The translations under genes and the position numbers were made by a program. This document shows, piece after piece, positions 21,201 to 29,500 of a DNA stretch of 64,000 nt. The stretch is taken from NCBI GenBank assembly GCA_905221605.1, contig CAJNDS010002595.1:285218-349217 (forward strand). The letters are read 5' to 3'. Below the pieces are notes generated by a model, which made no database searches, was not told where the DNA came from, and saw nothing but the letters and a program-made list of their open reading frames with translations. The first letter of the stretch is position 1. Each line of letters begins with the position of its first letter. This DNA comes from Symbiodinium natans (taxonomy: Eukaryota; Sar; Dinophyceae; Suessiales; Symbiodiniaceae).

Positions 21201-24200
21201 AGGGGGCCAAAGGCTCGCAACGGTCCTAGGAGGTCCCAGCGAAAATTCCAAGGGTCCCAGCAAAGGTTTCGGGTCGGTCCAGGGGCGGGGTCCACGGGTC
21301 ATCGTGATTTTTGGCGTCTCTGTAAGAACCCACAGCCTGAAACCCCCGCAGCAACGGATTGCGACTTTTCTAAGCTTCGGGCATGCCTTGCGGGCGGGAG
21401 GGATCCTGGTCTGTTCTTAAACGCCTTTCGGCCGGAAGCCGTCACGAATCCAGAAATCGATCAAGTGTACATACATTACATGGCGGTACAAAAACACTGT
21501 ATTACAATACATGTGCGTTTGTGTGATGCAGGTCTTAGAGCTTCTTTGGAGTGCTAGGAGACGTCGGGGCTTCCGGCCCTGAACTTGCCCAGCCCGCGCC
21601 TCGCTGGGATGCTGCGCTCGGTGAGCTGCGGTGGCAGTTGCAACTCCTAAAATGCCTATAAAGCGTATATCCCGGCGTATTGCTTGCAAGAGCATGGTCG
21701 CTTCTACGACCAAGGATTTCAAGAAAAGGGTCCATCACTTTGGAAAATGACCTCTTTGTCAGCACGTGAGCCCTTGAAGCTGGGCCCAGGTGGTGACCAC
21801 CATCTCACCGTGCTTGAGCAGCTCGGCCGAGGACTCGCAATCCAGAGCCTGGTTTCAGTGGCTCGTGCCTTCGAACTCCTGCGGGCGTCAGCGGCGTCAG
21901 GCGTCAGCGGATGCAGAGTCCACCGCTGCCAGTCCACTCAGATTCCTGCCGCCCGGCCGCAGATTCAGAGCGGCCTCAATGAGAATTATGTGCTTGGACG
22001 TCGACCAATCCTGGATCCCAGGAGCACGCGTCGCTTGCGGGCAAGGCCCGGAGCAGCGCCTTCTGAATTTCTTGCTGAGTAGGACTTTGGAGACAGCACG
22101 CAGCACAATGGTGCAGCAGCTGACAAAGCTCTTGTCCCGCAGAGCTCCTAAGAGAGCTCCTAAGAGCTCCTAAGAGGTCCTGCCGCTGGGGAAAGCCACC
22201 TTTCCCGACATGGTGGAGGACCGGGGGGCTTTCTGAAGTGTGCTCCTAGGACTCCTAGGCTTTCTGAGGGCGCTCTCTCCCTGAAATCGGGAATGAAAGA
22301 GCAACCCCCGAAGAAGCGGAGGACTTCGGCAAGGAGGTGGAGATGATGCAGTCGCTGCCTCCGTGGCTTGGCCAAGGAAGCTCTCAGAAGTTTTTTGATT
22401 TCTTCAGCTTCCGAAGCCCAAGAAAGGCCAACAGAACCATCCGAAGGTGTGTCGGATTTGTGTGTAGTCTTTGGGGCCTCCACAGGGTTTAGGATGGTTT
22501 AGGGGTCCTCGCGATGCTGAAGCAGAAGGCATCCCTCCATTGTGGGCTTCCACGGCGCCTGGAGCACCGAGTGCTACATGGAGATGGGGGTCCGGCACAA
22601 GGCCGCCCTTTCTCCGCCAGCGAGAGTGAAATGGGCCCCAAACCCGCAGCAAAGCACTGGAACGCCTTGCACGCTCGATCTGAACAGAGCCAAGCCACAG
22701 CAGAGCCCCTTCAGATGCCCTCAACATCCCACAGCTTATCTCAGCTTCGTGATGAGAGGCCTACGTTATGCTGTTGGAGCTGTGTGATGCGTCGCTGGAG
22801 TCGGTGATACGGAGACGCCGTGAGCAGCCAGTCGCTCAGGAAAGGCGGTTGAGGGCCGGAGCAGGGTTTAGGGCTGCAGGGGGAGTGGGGGAGGGGGGGG
22901 GGAGGAGGGGGCTTTTGGCCTACAGAGTTTGGTTCAGCCCTTCGGTCTCGCGAGTCTCTGGTTGAGGCAGCAGCCTTTCCTAGCATCGGAGCTTCTGAAC
23001 GTTCTCGTGCAGGCCGATTGCAGGAATTTTCTTGATCGGGCGGTGGCAAAGGGATGCACTTTCTCAGTTGTACAAAGACGGTGGGTTCGCATGGCATGCG
23101 GTTCGCCGGGCCTCGGCTTTGCCTTGCTACCTACGTAGCAGAAGTTGAGGTGGCGGCTGGGCTGGCGCACCTTCATCGGCATCGGGTGCTGCACCGGGAC
23201 CTGATCCACGGCCAAAGAAAGTCCACATGCTCTCTTTCCGTGTCTGCATTTGTGTGTGCGTCCGAAACTATCGGCGGCTTTTGTCGGTAGTTTAATCGGG
23301 GGACAGCCGAGGAAGTCCGCCAACATCTGGCTGTTCCTCGGGAGCACTGAACACTTTGGGTCAGGTCGTCGTCCATTCGGGGGTCTGGGGAGGACGGAGT
23401 GACTTAATGCTACGGGGCCTAAAGGAGGAAGCCCCCTATGCTACGATAAGAGATGTTTCAAGGTGCGGACTGGCCAAGGATGCGGGGGAGGACTGATGAG
23501 GGCCGTTCACAGGGCTCCGGTGGCTTCGGCCATTGCTCTGTGAAGCAAAAGTGCGGGCCTCCGACCCCCCAAAATCCCGGAGGAACATGCGAACTCAGAC
23601 CTGACTTATACACGAAGCATTTGGGCGTACTTGGGAGCCTCGGCCAGGACCAGCCCTTGAACACCTTGGCTGCCAAAGTTGGCGATTTCGACGCTGCCAA
23701 GGCAGTGCGAAGAGTTTCACGCCTGCCTTGACGTGGATTCGTTCGCTTTGGGGGTTGCCTGCCTTCAGAATGTTGACTCGCTAGAGTGAAAGCTGTAGCA
23801 CCCAAAAGCCACCATGGCCCACAGCTGCAGATTGCGAGCCGCAAGCCGCAAACTGGATACGTGAGCCCCCAAGACCTCTCCGAGGCCGCCAGCCGGGCCC
23901 AGACCCCTGTGCAGCACTCGGTCCAACTATAAAGGCAGTGAAAGAATCAGCGCCGGGGAGCAAAAAAAAGAGTGATGGCGTGCTTGCAGTCGTCTTTGAA
24001 GGTGCAGACGCCGCACTTCATGGCGCCGGAGGTGGCGGCGCAGCCAGGCCTCCTTTGAAGTTTTTTTGTGGCTTTGCAGTGAGAGGCCAGTGCCCGGCTG
24101 CGAAGTTTCTGGGAGCTGTCGAGGTGAGGACTACGGCCCTGAAACCGATGTGTGGGCGTTCGGATGCGTGATCTTCGAGATGCTGGAGTTGGGCCTGCCG

Positions 24201-27200
24201 TACGGAGAGGTGCGCCACCGCCTGAAGTCGGATAAAGGGGTGTGTGGGGGGAGGGGGGTGGGGGATGCTTTGCTATGTAGGACCTGACCTTGCCGCAGCT
24301 GGAGGCAGCACCTCGGCCTACATAGGATGCTTGCTGTCTCAGATCGGTGAAAAGAGACCCTCCCAGAGCAGTGGCATACTGTAGGCCGCAGCTCGGGTTG
24401 GCATGAGACCCCAACCAGACAACGCGCCTTGCGGAAAGCAGCTCGATCAGTTGAGCAGTACACAAGTAAGATCAAATGTGACATCTTTTCAGACTGAGCA
24501 ATTGGCAGCCCTTTGCTGTGAACCACACAATACGAGGGCGCTGCCGATGCAGCCTGCCGAAAACGAGCCGCGAAGAGAGTCTTTGTCTTGTGTTTCGTGT
24601 AAAGCACTATGCTAACACGCAACATCCCTTCCCGTTCAAACCGGAAAGAAGGTTAATCGCTATTTACAGCTTTGGGCATCTGCATCTGCCTGTGCGACCT
24701 TGGGAACTGGGTGTCCATTGCCAAATTTGGCTCGGCGGTTTAACGGTGCTTGGAGCGTCTTGTGCTCCGTGCTCTCAGAATCTTCCGATCCTTCGGGTGT
24801 CTCCAGCCTACAGCCTACCAGTAGCCTCACTTTAAACCAAGAAATCCCTACTAACAGCTCTTTTCGCGACTCTCAGGCTTTGGTCACGGGGGCCGGGCCC
24901 CCCTTATCGGAGCGCCCTGCTGCGGAGTCCCGCTCCAAGGGAGTGGCCAGAGCCCCGGGAGTTTTTCGGTGTACTACGGGTGCGGTAGTCCCAGCTTCTC
25001 CGTGAAGCCCCCATAAGCCCTTGTGAGCCCCAAAGAGTCGAACCCCAACCCCTGCGGGTGCCTTTCGAGGTGGAACTCATGGACAAGTGCCTCCAAAAGG
25101 ATCCCTTTGAGCCCTTTCTGCTTGACATGGCGGGTACTCAGAGTGGGGGGCTTTTGCAGGAGCCGAAGGCCAGGCCAACAGCCGAAGAGGCCAAATGGGG
25201 GAGGGCCTAGGTTTTTACTAGTAGGAGCTTTCTTGGTTTGCAAACTTGCTTTTTCAAAACTTGCGATTATTGATTGAGAAAGTCGTTTCTTGTTCGCTCC
25301 AGGTGCTGACTTGCCTGGAAGCGCAAGCCGGGCAAGAGAAAGGGCCCGAGAAGCCGTCATAGACGAAGGGTCCCCCGTTAATCAGATGTTTTCAGTAGTA
25401 TAGCTGAGTAGCTGCATAGCTGTGGTTACATGCATGCGAGGCGATGCGTGGTTTCGGGTGGTGTCATCAGGTTGAACATCAACTTTGCTCTTCTTCAAGT
25501 TTGTCTCAAAAGCCCTCTCTAACAGGACATTGCCTGGAATTCAACGCGGCGCCTCGCGAGCGTGCGACTGTGTAGCCTGCGTAGGTGTTGATATGCCTTT
25601 ATGTGATTGTGAAAGGGCTGGTGCTCCTTTAGGGAGCCCGGTCATCCTCCACAGAGCTGGGAGATGGCTTTGCTTTCAAGTGTTTTTTGTTCTTATGCTT
25701 TTCCTTCGGTTCGCTGCCAAGCAGCGGCGAAGGCGAAGGCTTTCGGGGAAGCTCCGCCCTCACACGAAGGCGGGATGAGGGAGCTCCCGCAGAGCTTTTG
25801 GACGGGAGATTCCTCGTCAAGGGCAGTGAAGAGCAGGGGGAAAAGCGCTGAGCGTGGCGGCTGCTTTGTGGCAATGCTTTTGAACCACCTGGCACTTGGC
25901 AGGAGGAGGATGCCATGGGGGGCAAGAAGAAGTACCGAATCACCCAGATGTACAGGTGCACCCGCTGTGGGCATGCCTTGCCATTCCGGGAAGTTGCACG
26001 TAGTCACGTAGTCAGGCTCCGCAAGTGTCTGGTTTTGACATGCCGCAACGTGCCGCAGTGCGACGATGCCACCGGCCATTGAGCGAATGGCCCGCAGCTT
26101 CCTTCGGCTCTGACCTGAGGATTTGGCGGCGGGGGGGGGCCTGTTTCCAAGCGCTGGGCGGCTCGAACGTGGGAGTGCAGAGATGGAATCAAGTGGATTC
26201 CTGAGGTGTCCGGCCATCATCAACGTCGGCGATCCTGGCCAGGCGAAGAAGGCTGGCCCGAGCGTTCCGTGATGTTGTCGGTTCACCCTTTGTACAGGAA
26301 TTGGGCTGAGAGGGTTCAGTACATGCACAAGAGCTTGCAAGTGTGCTAGACAGAGCTTCGCATGTAGAGCGAACCTGCAGCCGGCCATGTCTGGCAAGCG
26401 AGGACATTGAGCAGCAGCTGGAGTTCATCAGCGAGGCTGGTTTCTTTTTTTAGGCTATAGGCTATAGGCTTAATTAACGGAGGTAGATCCCGTCGAACGC
26501 CAGAATGTCATAGTCAGATGCGGTGGCCTGCAGATTTGCAACGGGAGGCCAAGAAGAAGAAGCGACTGGAGGAGATGCTCGTGGGTGCCGAGCCGCCTAT
26601 CATTGCCGGGCCGCCCAAGCCTGCGCTCCTTTCTGCAGCTGTGCGCGCCGCTCTTTTCTCGCAGCAGCTCCATACCTAAGTCTGTACAAAGACACGCCCC
26701 CAGAGCATAGCTTTTGTGGGCAGCACCCAAGCCACCAACCGCAGCACAGGCGCATCCCTTGCAGCGAAATAGCGTGAAGAAGTCGAGCCTTCACCCGAGG
26801 TGTTTGTGAATCAGAAGAAGGCTGTGGATGTGCTATCCAAGCCCGAAGCTCAAGCAGCCTCAAGCATACACCACAGTGTGAGGCCAACGCTTTTAACTTT
26901 TGGTGTTTCTTTGGCCTGAAATTTGCTTCATGACTCTCAAGGTCCTTGGACAACAATGGCTACCGAGTTTGCTCCATCCACGGAGGAAAGAGCCAGGAGA
27001 CTGCACCCTGCTGGCGCCCACCTGTGTCATCGTCACTATGTCTGTGCGGGGATGCGACGTGCAGGAGCAGCGAGAGTGGGCCATGAACTCCTTCAAGGAG
27101 GGCAGGCCTGCTGACAAGTCGCTGAAAGCGAGTGGAAGCCTCCACAGCCGACTCTTTTTCCAGGTACGACATTTTGGTCGCCACCGATGTGGCCGGGCGT

Positions 27201-28786
27201 GGCCTGGATATCGAGGGCGTGCAGCGTGTGATCAACTTCGACATGCCGAAGACGATCGAGGCCAGATCGGACTTCGAACTTGGAAGCGAAGCCCGAGGTG
27301 TTGAGGCCCCCTCACACAGCCAAGGGGTCGTTCCTAACACCACCAGAAGCAGCAGTAGCAGCAGTGGCAACGCACATTGAAACATGGATAACTATAGCAA
27401 GAGACACGGGCCACACGGCGATGACTTGTAGTTCGGCTGGAGGACTACACCCACCGCATCGGGCGAACTGGCCGAGCAGGTCTGAAAGGCAGACGCCCCA
27501 AGTTGAAGCTGCGGGTTATTGCGGGGTCTTCGTAGGGTCGTAGGGTCTTAGTCCACAACAAGACTCAGAAGCTTGGAGCTCACCACGGGGGTCCTTCAAG
27601 TTGCGTCTGGAACAGCGAGGTTTGGCGATTTCCTTCGTCACACCGGAGGACTTCTTGCGCGCTGTTCGCTCATTGCAATGCATCCTTGTGGGGGGAAACA
27701 TGGAAATTAGCGTCCACAACACTGCCCCCCCCTCCGTTGCTCCGTACGCGTTGCTGCATGCTCCACTCCTGTCATCAGGTTTAGGGTTGATGGGCTTTTA
27801 GGGTTTCGGGTTTTGGGTTCCGCGCCCAAAGCAGCGCAATGGCGCAACGGCACGATACTGTACGAATCTATACGACGCTTTGCACAAGTTGCAACAACAC
27901 AGTACTGTCGGACGCAGAAGAAATGCAAGACGTGTCCGGGTCGTTCCGGAGCAAGGCTGTTCGTGAAGCCTTCGTGGTTCTCCTTGCATGTCCGATGACT
28001 CAGGCACCGAGCGAACGAGCGCTCTCTAAGATTCTAGCCGTTGGTGGTCTTGGGCTGAAGCCCTCGAGGCTGAAAGTCTCTTGGGCTGAAGTACCTAATT
28101 CCGTTCTCCAAGCTTTTTTGCGAAGTGCGAGTTGCACGGAGGACTCCGAAATCTTCTATGACCTCACGAACTTCCTCAAGAGCTCGAACCAAGTTGTCTG
28201 GCTGGCATGGCAAAAGAGCAGCTGCTAGTTCAGGTGAAGCTCTGCCACCTTGGCAGGTGCCGCCAGAGTTGGCCTCGCATCCCGCCTCAAAGCACCTTGG
28301 CGCCGACAAGGGATCGCGCTTTCGAGCTTTGTGTTCGGGATCTGGGAGGCCTTGCTGCCTTTCATGCCCCGTACTTTCCGAGTATGGATTGCTAATTTTT
28401 TGAGAGTTCAGAAAGCCTTGCAGGAGGCTCCTGGAGGCTTTATAGGAGAGATGGAGAGAGGCGTGTTAGAGCTTTAATCTCCTGAAGCATCCCATGCTTG
28501 ACGCTCGGCACTACTGAGGTTCAAGCCGGGCACGGTCAACGAGCACGGTCAGGCGCACACTGCGCCACACCCCCCTGCCAAGATGTTGCCTCTAAGGCTC
28601 TAAGGTTTCGGGAGTTTGAAGATCATAGGAATCATGGGCATGGGATGTAGAGCCCCAATATGCGTTTAGGGCCTGCGTCGTATCGAGGCTTGACATTCTG
28701 GTGTAAAGTCTTTTTTGACTTGTTGGATGCACGGGGAGGTCATGGGCCGCAAGCTGGTCGACCAAGTCGTCTTCGCGAAGAAGTGA
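9225..28786 (+). CDS. PRP28: PRP28/DDX23 (U5-100K) spliceosomal DEAD-box RNA helicase
   Basis: ATPase/helicase that in other eukaryotes displaces U1 from the 5' splice site during U4/U6.U5 tri-snRNP joining. About 45 exons spread over 19.6 kb. N-terminal part: [13 protein letters not shown] (9,225), [12 protein letters not shown]-rich helices (11,857-12,770), IKRHYLGMK (12,887-12,925), [16 protein letters not shown] (13,045/15,896), [20 protein letters not shown] and [11 protein letters not shown] (17,106). RecA1: RPTPIQMQ (Q motif, 17,899), [11 protein letters not shown] (motif I, 18,066/18,146), [10 protein letters not shown] (Ia, with Thr changed to Ser), ATPGR (19,251) and DEAD (19,385/19,452). 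RecA2: [17 protein letters not shown] (26,059), [17 protein letters not shown] (27,164-27,260) and [10 protein letters not shown] (27,443). The C-terminus [15 protein letters not shown] ends with TGA at 28,784. The start at ATG 9,225 follows an AG and could be a spliced-leader acceptor; the first two introns as drawn are very short, so the N-terminal boundaries are tentative. Two introns contain other genes. Confidence 0.92.
9668..11856 (+). other. PRP28 intron hosting the PARP/ART-like gene
   Basis: The PRP28 exon 9,615-9,667 ([13 protein letters not shown]...) ends in phase 2 with AG|GTGG. The next PRP28-like charged exon starts at 11,857 and restores phase (AG + G = Arg, then [19 protein letters not shown]). 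The interval of about 2.2 kb holds the 594-residue SAM/ART-like ORF. The assignment of the 11,857 exon to PRP28 rests on phase and its charged helical character, not on a diagnostic motif. Confidence 0.55.
9993..11777 (+). CDS. SAM-domain plus PARP/ART-like protein, nested in a PRP28 intron
   Basis: An intronless 594-residue reading frame ending at TAA 11,775. The N-terminus is Gln/Pro/Ala-rich, and a Q/P-rich frame at 9,755-9,943 may be an upstream exon. Residues about 90-150 ([17 protein letters not shown]... through [13 protein letters not shown]) look like a SAM-type helical domain. From residue about 370, [17 protein letters not shown] then [17 protein letters not shown] matches the nicotinamide-binding half of the PARP/ADP-ribosyltransferase fold, with the H of the HG pair and GIY conserved. 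[13 protein letters not shown] near residue 510 may be the final strand. I cannot place a catalytic Glu with confidence, so activity (mono-ADP-ribosylation or none) is open. The C-terminus is basic and Arg/Gln-rich. It lies between PRP28 exons ending 9,667 and starting 11,857, on the same strand. Confidence 0.7.
   Translation: MSIVGFCSAFDVSPACAKQARQLPRQWQQPQLAQQPQPFWATPARQGLRLLRAAPAPAVPAPPAPALTRYSTVGPGVNPPYIESESPVPGLSKFLKALGLEAYALSAKRWAQEQGACNLSELVENADELSAALGLPASKRAQLQGSHHLARQLEQELRGHHLPSAASTALTASMAPRRLVKALSVPVTIAAPARAQRAVPSAPFAGPASIPVRDMERTETDVWDEKEAAAHGSIGTAADVQEPAIRRVPEPPRYCTPPKTRWRVDDALLRRRIPSEAEVKVKALAVADAEAEAREAWEDTEDTTDPKSKHPKPNLNESRFEAMRGQFLEDHGPTLQQELGTGYKLVPADVAPKIQEKFLQECNAHGSPDFGYHGTRAANIPSILSQGLRVPSAASGVRVENGSAHGVGIYTAMPGNYWLSRGFADTKNMLVCGVVDPDADPRPRLAQNVTAAAAPPRRTGGHRNHHTPVVTQPANLVPAPNYQVWTHRESDGIKVVGGARVIFKEERVAPLFVAQPIDSDQTFSRSAANHKEASRAGRKGQVYIPQSGEVVWDCWEEVRDWNARRVKRMVVTKERQQQRAAARQVKQEAQEPPQ
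13085..13155. repeat. AT/ATAC microsatellite
   Basis: An alternating TA/TATG tract of about 70 bp just inside the satellite-bearing PRP28 intron. A similar tract occurs at 15,510-15,545, so the repeat block is flanked on both sides by C or G runs plus TA-rich DNA. Confidence 0.8.
13250..14470. repeat. Degenerate telomere-like satellite with higher-order repeat
   Basis: A block rich in TTAAACCCTAA and TTTAGGG-like words with frequent AACCCTATAGGCTATAGGGTT palindromes. A segment of about 200 bp at 13,465-13,670 recurs nearly unchanged at 13,845-14,045 (offset about 380 bp). A second segment at 13,770-13,835 recurs at about 14,300-14,370. It resembles the dinoflagellate TTTAGGG telomere motif but is too degenerate to be a true telomere, and it sits inside an intron. 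Confidence 0.85.
14460..14830. repeat. Inverted-repeat element with T-runs and AACATCGGTTTTACCGATGTT units
   Basis: CCCGAAACACCGCAAAAACC occurs at about 14,468 and again at about 14,797, with a reverse-complement-like version at about 14,596-14,635. Between them are three or four units of about 50 bp containing the self-complementary core AACATCGGTTTTACCGATG and T-runs of up to 12. The overall shape is like a foldback or MITE-like element. Confidence 0.7.
14973..15342. repeat. Tandem pair of large perfect-looking palindromes
   Basis: A partial unit (14,973-15,015) is followed by two full copies (about 15,016-15,180 and 15,181-15,342) of a structure that folds on itself. One arm is CGATTGAAAAACGATTGAAA... 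then GATTGAAGATTGAAGATTCCC, the loop is AGAAAAAAGGTTTCC, and the opposite arm is the reverse complement. Each arm is about 70 bp. The smaller motif GATTGAA is itself repeated within the arms, giving hairpins at several scales. Confidence 0.9.
18607..18680. repeat. 12-bp and 10-bp tandem repeats in a PRP28 intron
   Basis: CATGCGAACTTA is repeated three times plus a partial copy (18,607-18,648), followed by GGTTTGAAGG-type repeats. Both lie between the PRP28 exon encoding [13 protein letters not shown] and the next one, [17 protein letters not shown] (18,732). Confidence 0.85.
20767..20791. repeat. Interstitial TTTAGGG repeats
   Basis: Three exact TTTAGGG units and a partial fourth, inside the long PRP28 intron. 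The motif matches the plant-type telomere repeat also used by dinoflagellates. Confidence 0.9.
22300..25362 (+). CDS. Protein kinase (TKL/STE-like), nested in a PRP28 intron; N-terminus not found
   Basis: Ser/Thr-type kinase domain. Exons recognised: about 22,300-22,375 [19 protein letters not shown] (helix C, Glu present); 22,759 on, [16 protein letters not shown] (hinge); 23,150-23,212 [17 protein letters not shown] (catalytic loop); about 23,655-23,710 [11 protein letters not shown] (metal loop, DFD in place of DFG); 24,001 on, [10 protein letters not shown]; about 24,130-24,215 [19 protein letters not shown] (subdomain IX); about 25,068 on, [13 protein letters not shown]; then ARPTAEE and a final exon, [14 protein letters not shown]..., ending TAG at 25,360. 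The joins are in phase with GC/GA donors and AG|G acceptors. The Gly-rich loop, the ATP-binding Lys and the start were not found between 19,819 and 22,300. Family is uncertain. It has its own stop, so it is a separate gene inside the helicase intron. Confidence 0.75.
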
Positions 28787-29500
28787 GGCGCCGGCGGCTC
28801 GAGGCCATCGCTCCTCAAGCCGCGGCAGACGGGGGAAAACCAAGCTTCCCGACCCTGGAAGCAACCCGAACCCAACCAACCAAAACCAACCACAACCATA
28901 ACCAACCCAACCAACCATAACCAACCCAACACCTTTCCTACTCCAATCGAGAGCACGGCTTGTTTTCCGGGCGCCGCGCCGAGCCTGTCCCTGAAGCTTG
29001 CTCGGCTTCTTTGGCACGCTTGGCACGCTTCGGTGTGAAGCGCTGAAGCGCTCGGAATGTGTCTTGCATGCAGGCAAGGCGAAGGCCATGCAAGCCACTC
29101 GACAAGCACGTCGAGGTACAAAGGGGCCCTTCCAATTCGGCCTTGTAGTGATGCCTCCCTCCGGCCAGATTATGAAGGTCTGTCGTCCGTCTCACGCGGT
29201 GAGTGCTTTCATATCGTCGCCCGCCATTAAAGGACTGCTTGAGACAGCGGCATTGGCAAGCAGGATGCACTTGTGGATGCACTTGTGGATGTGCTACATC
29301 AGCAAAGCTCGCTGTAGCGCGACGCAGCGCCAACAATTACATCATGACAGACTTGGATGAAGATGAAGCCGTACGGGGCAGCAGCGAGCAGTTTGTTGCA
29401 CTGGATGAATGGATATTGTTCATAGCACGGTCCTTTGAAGCTCTTTGCTCTTCATTGTACGGCAAGTTTATCTTCGCTTCATCTGGGTAGCCGCTTCAAG
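28787..29500. other. Intergenic region between PRP28 and GCAT
   Basis: About 710 bp. The first part contains AACC/CATAACC-type simple repeats (28,862-28,930), and a 13-bp repeat ATGCACTTGTGG occurs near 29,265-29,290. I see no coding motif. The sequence CTTCAAG directly before the GCAT ATG would serve as a trans-splice acceptor. Confidence 0.6.

Larger units (their letters stand above)
19819..25902 (+). other. 6.1-kb PRP28 intron hosting a protein kinase gene
   Basis: Exon 19,789-19,818 ([10 protein letters not shown]) joins in phase 0 to exon 25,903-25,955 ([17 protein letters not shown]), which continues with SATMPP. These are consecutive in DD23-type helicases between motif II and motif III. 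The donor reads CAG|GAGACC (GA type). The intron contains protein kinase exons on the same strand from about 22,300 to a stop at 25,362. Confidence 0.75.
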
